Assembly (NCBI GenBank): GCA_025331565.1
Contig: JAFREQ010000014.1
Location: 10,372,501-10,436,500 of the forward strand
Direction of reading: 5' to 3'
Length of the DNA stretch: 64,000 nucleotides
Origin: Holacanthus passer
Lineage: Eukaryota > Chordata > Actinopteri > Pomacanthidae
Made by a program: the position numbers and the translations under genes
The notes under the pieces: generated by a model
The model's database searches: none
Told to the model about the DNA's origin: nothing
What the model saw: the letters and a program-made list of their open reading frames with translations, nothing else
Shown: positions 47,901 through 55,907 of the stretch, one piece after another
How the letters are laid out: every line of letters begins with the position of its first letter
Numbering within the stretch: the first letter of the stretch is position 1

Positions 47901-50781
47901 CCTTTGCATATCTATCTGTACTGTATGTGTGTTTGTACGTTTGTATGTGCTTTGTGTTTTTCCCCAGTTTTTCTGCAACCTGGACCATGAAACAGACACA
48001 TTTATAATTCCCTGTAAACAGGAACTGATGACATATAAGATCATGGTCACCACTCTGCACACTGCGCAACGGTACAGCATCTAATGCAATTAATAACTAT
48101 TTGAATCTGAATTTACACAATACTGTTAATTTGTAAAGAAAATATGTTCATTATTATTCTCTTTAAATACCAATAAGGATTTTTCACGACATACATATTT
48201 TGACATGTCACAGCAGTAAAAGTGGTGTAATTAATAATCTAAGTATTAGCTGCATTCCATTTAGGTGTGCCAGTTCTCTGTATTGTGGTCACGTGAATGC
48301 TGGCTCAATGGCGTGGCTTAGTGTTCCATGTGTCATCCTTCTGGCTAACACATGCAGACACTGAGCTGTAACCAACAAGCATAACAGCAGAAAAGTTTAA
48401 TTTTAGTAGTATGTGGAGTGTCATTTTTATACATTAAATGTTTTAAATATTACGTTTGCAGAGCCAATTGTCAAGTTGATACAATTTTCTTTGAGTCTGT
48501 GAAGTAAATGTCTGAGCAAGCCTGTTTCAGGTGAACACGTGATTCCCTGTTTTACACTTACATGGTTACAGACATTATCATTTGAGAGATTCACAGCACT
48601 CACACTGGCCTCTAACATGGTCAAAATCTCCGCTAGTCCAGTTGTTAGTGTTTATTTTATAAGCACAAGTTCCAGCTGTCTTTTAAAATTCTCTCTCTCT
48701 TCAGGCTGGTGTCTGGAGGGATTCCTCCAGGTCATTACATGTATATCTTTGTGGATGAAGCAGGCCAGGCTACAGAAACAGAGTGTATCATCCCTATATC
48801 AGGTGACAGAGCAAGGTGTCATATTATTCTTGCATTCTATACAGTAATTTATATTCTGTGTGCCCTTAATGTTTCTCTGTTTGCTCTACAGGTTTACTCA
48901 AACCACGTGAATGCCAGGTGGTGCTGGCTGGAGATCCTAAACAGTTAGGCCCCATCATTGCATCAAGAATGGCAGAGGAACATGGCATGGGTGAGCACCA
49001 TGTATACTTTTTAAACATACACGTTTATGTATAAACATTTATTTAATGCAAAATCTGAACATAACAGTGAAAATTAAAGATCTGTTGTGTGATTGACTTA
49101 ACAGATATTGAACTTTCACTTAATGCTACCCGAATGCTGTTTATTATGCCTGGACCTCAGGGATTTTGACGATACTTACTCTGTACAGGCCTTTCCCTGT
49201 TGGAGCGTCTGATGACCGACATCGACCTTTACAAGTCACATGAACAATACGGGTTCAACAACCGCTTTGTCACCAAATTAGTGAGGAACTACAGGTGTGG
49301 TAGTGGTGATGCTGAAATTTGTTGCTTTATCTTCTCTTAATTTAAACCGCTCTTAGATATCTCTGTCCACTCGCTCATGGTTCACATTTTTTCCATGGTC
49401 TTTTTTCCTCTCCACTCTCTCAGGTCCCATCCTGCAATTCTGAAAATTCCCAATGAACTCTTTTATGAAGGAGAACTTCAAGCTTGTGTGCACAAAGAGA
49501 AATGCAATTCATACTGTAAATGGGAATGGCTGCCCAAAAAAGTAATATAGACACACACACACACGCGTGCGATTCTCTCTTTCTTTCTCTTTCTCTCTCT
49601 CTCCACCCTTATATAATTTTTCTTTCCATATCTCAGGGTTTTCCTTTGATCTTCCATGGAGTGGCAGGTACTTATGAACGTGATGCCAACAGTCCCTCTG
49701 TTTACAACATGGCAGAGGTGGACGTGCTAATGGAATACTTAAAAGCCCTTGTTGACCATCTTCACAAAAAGGGAGTGTCTAACATTGAACCAAGAGAGAT
49801 TGGCATCATTGCCCCGTACACAAAACAAGTGAGTATGTTACAATAATCCATGGCTATATTAAAATACCTGAATATGGCACTGCAACTCAGCTTGCTGCCA
49901 TTTCTTCCCAGAGGCCAAGCACCATAGAACATAAAAATAATCCTCTTGATTTTAAGTTTTATCCAGCATTGTAATGACCAACACCACATCTGCTAAGGTT
50001 AGCCTGTATTTGTATATCGACAGGTGGAGAAAATCCAGAATGCCCTTCAGATGGACAAAGATCTCAGGAAGGAAAACTTGGAAAATGTATTGGTATGGAG
50101 ATACAAAGTGATGTGTATGTTTGTTGCAGAATGTGTTTGACAGACATTTTGCAACTGTATTAACAGACCTGGAATTTATATTTTTCTTAGGTTGGCTCAG
50201 TGGAGAAGTTTCAGGGTAAAGAGTTCAATGTGATTCTAGTGTCTACTGTACGCACCGCTCCCAAACTGACTGCGTACGGGCAACGATTCACTCTAGGCTT
50301 TATTAATAATGAGAAGGTGAGAAACATGACACAAACACACAACGCAATTAACAATGTATAACATTATAACACTAAATTACATCTCATTTTAGAATTATGA
50401 GAACCTTGCTGTAAACAGTCACTTTTACATGCACATTACCTGAAACTATCTCCTCAGAGGTTCAATGTGGCATTGACCAGAGCACGAGCCTTACTGATTG
50501 TGATTGGAGACCCAAGAGCTTTGAACACTGACCAAATCTGGAACAAGTAAGGCTAAGATAATTCTTTACTGATCCCCCATAGGGGAAATTCGGGACAGAA
50601 GGCTGTAAGTCCTCATCAGTCTAATACTGGGTTGGACAAATATGTAGCTAACTCCTACATGCCTCATACACTGACCTCTCTTTTTAGGTTTATCTATTAC
50701 TGCCACAAAGAAGGGGGTTACCGAGGGATTACAGTCACTGATGCGGAGGAAGAGGAAGTTGCCCTGACTAATGTACATTAA
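41680..50781 (+). CDS. mov10: Mov10-like UPF1-type RNA helicase, copy A (20 coding exons, 918 aa)
   Basis: Exons listed separately join to 2757 nt with consistent phases and GT/AG introns. The product has all SF1 helicase motifs: GPPGTGKT (483-490), ILACAPSNSATD (Ia), VDEAGQ with DEAG at 606-609, AGDPKQLGP (634-642), NYRSHP (690 region), IGIIAPYTKQ (IV), GSVEKFQGKE (818-827) and FNVALTRAR (860-868). The DEAG box and the order match MOV10, an ATP-dependent 5'-3' RNA helicase of the UPF1 group acting in silencing, mRNA decay and restriction of retroelements. The N-terminus differs: the first exon encodes about 75 unrelated residues, and the segment encoded by copy B exons 1-2 is absent. The C-terminus stops soon after the helicase (EEEEVALTNVH), without the tail I recall in MOV10. 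The start is uncertain (ATG at 41680 or 41686). A is clearly more diverged from human MOV10 than B. Confidence 0.9.
42777..42870 (+). CDS. mov10: Mov10 copy A coding exon 2
   Basis: Residues 104-135, AQLVSNEYNVTVTS to HENK. 94 nt, the same length and phases as copy B exon 4. Confidence 0.88.
42976..43006. repeat. Perfect 12-bp hairpin in intron
   Basis: GAATGGTCTTAA and its exact reverse complement flank a 7-base loop, between exons 2 and 3 of copy A. Confidence 0.85.
43164..43311 (+). CDS. mov10: Mov10 copy A coding exon 3
   Basis: Residues 136-185, KVVQFIVKNSGVTAVYL to LLEPG. A beta-rich N-terminal domain segment, counterpart of copy B exon 5. Confidence 0.9.
44196..44427 (+). CDS. mov10: Mov10 copy A coding exon 4
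   Basis: Residues 185-262, VTYEIWVHFYSDYAGFFEQL to PDIGSN. Counterpart of copy B exon 6. Acceptor GTTTCTAG, donor AACAG|GTCAAT. Confidence 0.88.
44808..44891 (+). CDS. mov10: Mov10 copy A coding exon 5
   Basis: Residues 262-290, FISWVRPFVRLKRYGMPSNI to KSHP. Basic linker, counterpart of copy B exon 7 (LKQYRIPPYI). Donor CC|GTAGGT. Confidence 0.82.
45267..45650 (-). mobile_element. AAGATAAGATAA-type dispersed repeat, copy in Mov10 A intron 5
   Basis: Starts AAGATAAGATAAACCTTTAT, then GTCCCACAGTGGGGAAATT and TACAGCAGCAAAGAG, and runs into AT-rich sequence with ATATTGCAC words. On the minus strand this is the AATTTCCCCACTGTGGGA-AATAAAGG-(TTATCTTATC) 3' end common in fish genomes. Related pieces are at 24.69, 50.55, 56.30 and 61.37 kb. 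Confidence 0.65.
45797..45956 (+). CDS. mov10: Mov10 copy A coding exon 6
   Basis: Residues 290-343, DLQRPLSWESYSQRFHLLLH through NIFILQ. Counterpart of copy B exon 8 (SPLSWENYSEKFHMLLYLEE), the most obvious shared block of the two genes. Confidence 0.92.
46053..46210 (+). CDS. mov10: Mov10 copy A coding exon 7
   Basis: Residues 344-396, ISGVSKSLISKLPKNMVRV to LSLDEIQM. Counterpart of copy B exon 9, but only about one third identical. Confidence 0.88.
46372..46539 (+). CDS. mov10: Mov10 copy A coding exon 8
   Basis: Residues 396-452, FKRRFEEGMRFNVKFILNRI, LRVQHRAVEL. Counterpart of copy B exon 10 (FNVEFTFNRL, LQHRAAELA). Confidence 0.92.
47125..47231 (+). CDS. mov10: Mov10 copy A coding exon 9 (start of helicase core)
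   Basis: Residues 452-488, LLELKDNPEQHKAVQHIVAG to FGPPGTG. Carries the Q-like motif NPEQ and most of Walker A, which is split by the next intron. Confidence 0.93.
47332..47531 (+). CDS. mov10: Mov10 copy A coding exon 10
   Basis: Residues 488-554. Completes Walker A with GKT and carries motif Ia (LACAPSNSATDHLCEKI). The intron before it is only 100 bp. Confidence 0.94.
47968..48071 (+). CDS. mov10: Mov10 copy A coding exon 11
   Basis: Residues 555-589, FFCNLDHETDTFIIPCKQEL to VTTLHTAQR. Covers motif Ib (VTTLHTA). Confidence 0.9.
48705..48802 (+). CDS. mov10: Mov10 copy A coding exon 12
   Basis: Residues 589-622, LVSGGIPPGHYMYIFVDEAG then QATETE. Carries Walker B as DEAG, typical of MOV10. 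Confidence 0.94.
48892..48990 (+). CDS. mov10: Mov10 copy A coding exon 13
   Basis: Residues 622-655. Motif III as VVLAGDPKQLGPI. 99 nt with 88 bp of intron before it. Confidence 0.94.
49189..49294 (+). CDS. mov10: Mov10 copy A coding exon 14
   Basis: Residues 655-690, LSLLERLMTDIDLYKSHEQY to VRNYR. Counterpart of YSLLERLLT in human MOV10. Confidence 0.93.
49424..49541 (+). CDS. mov10: Mov10 copy A coding exon 15
   Basis: Residues 690-729, SHPAILKIPNELFYEGELQA to WLPKK. Donor AAA|GTAATA. Confidence 0.92.
49637..49828 (+). CDS. mov10: Mov10 copy A coding exon 16
   Basis: Residues 730-793, GFPLIFHGVAGTYERDANSP to APYTKQ. Contains helicase motif IV. Confidence 0.93.
50024..50092 (+). CDS. mov10: Mov10 copy A coding exon 17
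   Basis: Residues 794-816, VEKIQNALQMDKDLRKENLE to NVL. 69 nt, phase 0 on both sides. Confidence 0.9.
50191..50316 (+). CDS. mov10: Mov10 copy A coding exon 18
   Basis: Residues 817-858, motif V VGSVEKFQGKEFNVILVSTV then FTLGFINNEK. Confidence 0.94.
50458..50546 (+). CDS. mov10: Mov10 copy A coding exon 19
   Basis: Residues 859-888, motif VI RFNVALTRARALLIVIGDP. Donor AA|GTAAGG. Confidence 0.94.
50553..50625 (-). mobile_element. Short AAGATAA-type repeat remnant in Mov10 A intron 19
   Basis: TAAGATAATTCTTTACTGAT followed by CCCC and AGGGGAAATTC matches the start of the repeat at 45.27 kb. It begins 7 bp after the exon 19 donor, so the 141-bp intron is largely made of repeat sequence. Confidence 0.5.
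50688..50781 (+). CDS. mov10: Mov10 copy A coding exon 20 (C-terminus)
   Basis: Residues 888-918, FIYYCHKEGGYRGITVTDAE then EEEVALTNVH and TAA. It ends about 50 residues after motif VI. Confidence 0.9.
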
Positions 50782-51660
50782 CCGAACCTTTGGTAATGTG
50801 CATATTCACACATACTCACACACACTTCATACTGTATGTCTTTCCTTTATCTAAAAGTTCCTGAATAGTCTTGAAGACTAAGGGATGTTTGGGTTGTCTG
50901 TCCACTTCTGATCTACACCCCACAGTGGCGAGTGATTCAGCAACAGCTGGACCGATGTTGAAGGAACCATCAAACTTTGCACGCTCATCTTTACCTCTAA
51001 TATTTAACATAAAAAAATAAACAGCTGGATGAGAAACTGAAAACTAAGTGTGCATTCACAAATGTCTTCCTTCACTCAGAACAGACACAAAGCAGAACTG
51101 CTTTTCTACAAGCACATTTGTTATAGAACTGTATTTTATTTAAACTCTACAAGCATTTTGATTAAATTAACTTTGTGAGTATCACATATCTAACACATCT
51201 ACCAACATCATTAAATACACTTGAATTCAGTTTCTGTAACATGCTCACTTAGTTGGTACTTACTTACTGGACATCCCAAACCTGATTATTGAACTTAGAT
51301 TTGTCAAACTGGGTTATAGAGCTATGTCTTTCATTTTGACAATCCTAATGTGAAGAAGATTGCAACATAAAGGCTGATTCTGGGTCTGCCAAGACGATTT
51401 CAAAGAGAAGAACTATGTTTCCAAAATAGCAATATATGACACCTGCTGAAACAGGAAAACAATGACTTGCTTTATGGTTTGCTAAGTAATGTGGAGCAGG
51501 AAATGAGAAGGAAAAGAGCTTTTCAATGCCCATGGGAATGTATCAAGTCAGCTACAGTCCAGTGGTACAATCCATAGTTTCATTTTCCTTTCACTACCTG
51601 GAACAATCAAATGACTCTACAAAATGTAGTTGAGCCAATAAATGTATAATAAACTCTCTC
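50782..51660 (+). other. mov10: Mov10 copy A 3' UTR region
   Basis: AATAAA occurs at 51016-51021, and two closely spaced copies occur at 51637-51642 and 51648-51653. The last pair is a good candidate for the main end. No other gene is seen. Confidence 0.4.
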
Positions 51661-54400
51661 AGACTGTAGTATTTTCCACTTTTATTTGTCTTATATCTAA
51701 ATAATTGTTGGAATAATCACAAAGAGCTGTAGTATGGTGATGACTCAGTAACTGTGAGCCTACTAAGAAACAGGAGGGCTGCCTATCAGACAATCTGCAA
51801 GTCTTGAGTCCTCTCTGGAACTCTCTTGGTACAAAGCCAAATGTACAACTTAAAAACAGATGTATACTGCTGCTGCAGGACCCAGGATCTCCCTCAGATG
51901 ACTTGGATAACCTCTCATCCCTGCACAGCAGAATAACGACTCAGGATATTAAAACGCAAATGGACTTTGCCTTAACACGTCAGAAGTAAAGTTGTTCACC
52001 ATTAACCTATTTTACTTCCTGCATCACCCACTTCTTCCCACTGCCAAGCACAAGAGACGATGAGTCAAAACAACAAGACATAACACAACACGCCAGGAAC
52101 CTTGAAAGAGCGCCACCTCAGCCCCGACCTAGAGAGAATTTAAAACATGAAGGACTTCAGGGCCAAGAGAGAGTTTCTCCACCCCACATGCCAACTACCA
52201 CTTGTGAGGACCTCCTCTCCTGACCAGATGAAAGAACTGGTCAGTCAATCCTATTTGAAGGACAGAGACTACGTGGACTATGTGAAGTTTCCCAAGGCTC
52301 CTTTCTCTGGCCTCTTTATGTTTAACATCATCACTACATCATCCCACTAGCTCAGATTATGGAAAGCAACCAAATGATGACGATACACAGATTTATCTAA
52401 CAATGTCACAAGGTGGCTATGGTCCCAAGCAAGCACTAAGTAGATGCATTAAATAAATAGGTGATTGAAAGTGCTGACGTTTTCTTCATTTAATCAACGA
52501 TGAAACTGAAATAATTGTTTATGGAGCTATAGAAGGACAATTATATACTGCTGTTGGTTATGAAATGAGTGGTTTTGGGCCAAAATACATGCCTGACTTG
52601 CGTTTGCATTATGATCCCGACCTCTCAGATTGTCTGGGACAGGACTGCTTTCTGTCCCCAGAATCAAAACCAAACACAGACCAGCATTCAATTTTCTGGA
52701 ACAAACACCCTGAAAACTTGAGGTCTGCTCCGACTCGCAGTTCTCCAGTTGTCCACTGCATTTTATTAAATTACATTTTCTTCTACCACTTGGAGCTGAT
52801 CCTGGACAATGAGCCTACTTTTGATGCCAACACTGATTTTATCTGTAAAGAGGGAAACCAAAACTCAAGAAACTGAAACCACTTTAAAAAGAGGTTTAGA
52901 CTTTAAACCTAATTAAAAGTTTTATTCTTTATTCTATTCTACTTCTTACACAAGTAGCACCAGGAGATCACTAGGTCAAAAACATGTAGGATAAGTCACA
53001 AGATCATGAACATAAAGGATAAGAATTTCTCCAACATTAGCAGTTAGCAGTTCTGTGCTAACTGGCTGTGTTGCTCCTTTGTTGCAGGCTTGTGTTGCAG
53101 TTGCTGGTGGGAGAACCTTGCTTGTAGGTTCTTTTCTTGGTTCTTGGTTAGGTGTGACTGCCGTGAGCAGGCCACACTGAGAGCGGGTTTTTGCTCCCTT
53201 GTTGGAGCTGAGAGGAGAAGCTGCTGCCTCCTTGGCAGAGCTGAAGAGAAGAGAGTGAGTTGTTGAGAGGGCTTGGAGATGGGTCCTGACTGGAGTTAAC
53301 ACCTAGTTGTTAACAGGAAGACTTTGGGGGCTGGCCTCCTTTGACCCCGGCATGTCCCTTTGTTCTCAGCATGAGACATGAGACAGACCCTGAACTGGAA
53401 TGTTTTATTTTATCTTATGCAATGAACAAACTCATCTGTGGACTTCCAGTGGTCCCAACAACTGTAACATCCTTTAGGGTCTGTTTGAGTTGACAAAATC
53501 AGACTGAATAACAAAAATCTTTTCAGAAAACTGTGGCAGAAAGTCACTGATGTCAATCGACATGATTTATGTCACTTTTATTACGTTAGAGATATGTTGT
53601 CACTGGGCTCCCTGGACTCAATGTGTAAAAGGTGAAAGGAGTCAATAAGACTCTTTCACCCTTTACATAATGAGTTCAAGTTGCTTCCATCAGGATGGAG
53701 TTTGTACCTCCCCAGAGGTGCCCATCATCAGCATCAGGGTCTCCTGGCCTTCATTGCTCAGAGCATCAACAACATTGTTTCATTTACAAAACCTTTTCTT
53801 AACTTCTTACACAATCTGCCCCAAGTTATTAGAGTCTGTTAATGTTCAGGGTTTGAAGTTACATGAATTTTGACATGACCTATTTACTGCTTGTATTATT
53901 GTGAAAGTATGTGGAACATTTCCAAATGACTCGCTCTTCTGATAGTCTCCACTCATTTTTTTGCCTAGCCATGATGTTTTTGCATGAGGTTTTGCAAGTC
54001 ATTGGGGCTTCTGGTAAAAAAACAACTTTGTTTTTGAGACACATTGCTGTTGTTGGTTTAAAACATTAAATCAAAAACTTCTAATTTTTTATATTTTTTA
54101 ATAACATTAAATAGTTATCAAATATATAAGTAAAGCACTGATCCAGATTTACAAAGCTAGATTTGTGTTTATACTTTAAATTTTAGCTCTGACCTATGGT
54201 GCAAAATGACATAACCTTTGCGTGTGATCAGTCAACAAGCTCCTAACCACACCTACACCTACCTACTAGTTATTATTTTATAGTGGTCAGGTGTATTAGA
54301 CTTTAATTTAATTTAGAGCAATTCAAATTTTGACACTAAACAGCTTAAAACAAGTTGCATCAAAACCAAAGCAGGAGCTAGAAAATACATAGATGAGTTT
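51661..54400. other. Intergenic DNA between the Mov10 copies
   Basis: No gene seen. It includes a LINE scrap at 52305-52560. Other open frames (for example 52565-52876) lack recognisable motifs. Confidence 0.5.
52305..52560 (+). mobile_element. LINE reverse-transcriptase scrap
   Basis: Broken + frames read DDDTQIYLTMSQGGYGPKQA, LSRCI and then FLHLINDETEIIVYGA. These correspond to the YADDTQIY catalytic box and the following LN-DKTEI-VFG block of teleost L2/Rex-type LINEs. Stops and a frame change show it is dead. Confidence 0.65.
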
Positions 54401-54434
54401 TGCATTTCCACTCAGAGATTTTGAACCACATTAA

Positions 54435-54648
54435 AAGAATATAATGTCATGTAATATAGGAACTTCCTGAAAACAGTGGTGGTGTCTTTGAGTGTATTCC
54501 TCAGTCTGGTTCTGGAGCCTGACTCAGGTTTGTTGGTGTTGCTGCCTGTGAACACAGTAAACTCTATTGCAACTGATTCATCTTCAGTCAGTTTCCTTGA
54601 GTCTTGACCTTTGACCTTTACCCTGAGCTGCCTGATTCGTTTCACCTA
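54435..54648 (-). other. Exon-like segment of unknown origin, minus strand
   Basis: On the minus strand a strong acceptor (TCTCTTCTTAG, ending at 54649) leads into an open frame, VKRIRQLRVKVKGQDSRK, LTEDESVAIEFTVFTGSNTN. I see no clear donor or partner exon. The amino-acid composition looks protein-like, but I do not recognise the family. Confidence 0.3.
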
Positions 54649-54649
54649 A

Positions 54650-55248
54650 GAAGAGACAAGATTGTTAAGCACTGTCATGGGAGCCTTGGTTGAAACTGGC
54701 CCAACTGAGGTTCCTATGACTCAACATCATGATTTTCAAAAGATATATTATTAAAGCTGACTCATTTTTTAAAAAGATTACTTTTTTTCCCATAACACCC
54801 TAACCCCAAAGTATCACAGCTCGTCAACACTTTTTGTAGCCGGCTTATCAAGTCTTTCAATTCTTTTTGGTTCTTTTTTTTTTTTTCCTCACAGAAGGCT
54901 TCTAATTCTGTGGGCTGTCTTGCCTGTATTGCTCTTTTGAAGTCTATCCACAGCTTTTCAATGGTGTTCAGGTCAGAGGACTGTATGTAACATAAAGCGT
55001 ATCCTATAATAGTATCCTAATCGAGCACCCACATTTTCTGATGACTGACTGAGAGCACTGAGAAGGTCTGCACACACTCCTTATGCATAATACTATAACT
55101 TTGTGTATGGTTTACTATAATACAGTAATATATGTAATTTAATGCCATTTGGTTGAAAGTAACCAACTGCGGTGTATTAACAGGAATGTGATTATCCAGT
55201 CAGGAAAAATCTCACCATGGCTTGACATAAAGAGTTCTACCATCAAAG

Positions 55249-55300
<52 letters not shown>

Positions 55301-55500
55301 AATAATTATTATTGTTGTTGTTGTTGTTATTGTCATTATTATTGTTGTTGTTGTCGTCCCTCAGATGTTTCATTAGCTACTGATGTGCATAAAAGCAAGT
55401 CATTTAAAAGAAGATATGAAGTTATTATCACTGAAGCCTTAACTGACTCATCCAAATTAAATGTTTTAATTACTTTGTGGTTGTCTTTTTGTTTGTCTTG
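54650..55500. other. Intergenic DNA upstream of Mov10 copy B
   Basis: No gene. Ends with the (ATT)n array at 55250-55358. Confidence 0.6.
55250..55358. repeat. (ATT)n / (GTT)n compound microsatellite
   Basis: About 16 ATT units followed by AAT, ATT and GTT runs. The hydrophobic open frame seen here is a repeat product. Confidence 0.92.
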
Positions 55501-55501
55501 C

Positions 55502-55570
55502 AGTTTCGCTTTACTGTTAAGTTTCGTTTCTTCGGCTTCTGCGACTGTCTGGGTTTACCTGCTTTAAATA
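55502..55570 (+). promoter_or_regulatory. mov10: Interferon-type promoter of Mov10 copy B
   Basis: Two ISRE/IRF-like words sit side by side: AGTTTCGCTTTA (55502-55513, one mismatch to AGTTTCNNTTTC) and AAGTTTCGTTTCTTC (55519-55533, i.e. GAAACGAAAC on the other strand). A TATA-like TTTAAATA follows at 55563-55570, 200 bp before the ATG, and an AP-1 word TGAGTCA at 55583-55589. ISRE then TATA is the usual order in interferon-induced genes, and MOV10 is interferon-inducible in mammals. Confidence 0.6.
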
Positions 55571-55773
55571 CCCGAGCTTAACTGAGTCACAGCTGCGACT
55601 CCGCATCCTGAGAGACGGAGAGACACCGCCCGCGTGGACTGAGCCGGAGTGCAAAACAAGCCGCATTTCCTCCCGAGAAGCAGCCATAACCGTGAGCGAT
55701 ATTCAACATCCGTGATTCGGCGAATAGTGTGAACATTTTCTGTCACAATTATTGATTATTTCGATCTTTGATT

Positions 55774-55907
55774 ATGGCTGATAAGAGGTTAAAGTCACTC
55801 TGCCAGACTGGACTGGACTTCTTTGAGTTTTTGAAGGAGACTGATCGAGCATCCATCATAAACAGACTTGAACTCAGAGAAATTTACAACGCTGAATTCA
55901 GAAGCAG
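55774..55907 (+). CDS. mov10: Mov10 copy B coding exon 1
   Basis: Residues 1-45, MADKRLKSLCQTGLDFFEFL to NAEFRSR. Donor AG|GTAATC, phase 2. There is no equivalent in copy A. Confidence 0.92.

Noticed and set aside
41680..50781. Assignment of copy A as mov10l1
   Set aside because: Tandem position next to a clear Mov10, shared exon phases and WNT2B linkage favour Mov10; the length is also short for MOV10L1.
53640..53880. Possible retroelement or gene piece with a LLPSGW-like phrase
   Set aside because: Too short and without a second supporting motif.
55149..55376. Hydrophobic Leu/Ile/Val run that looks like a membrane segment
   Set aside because: Translation of the (ATT)n/(GTT)n array.
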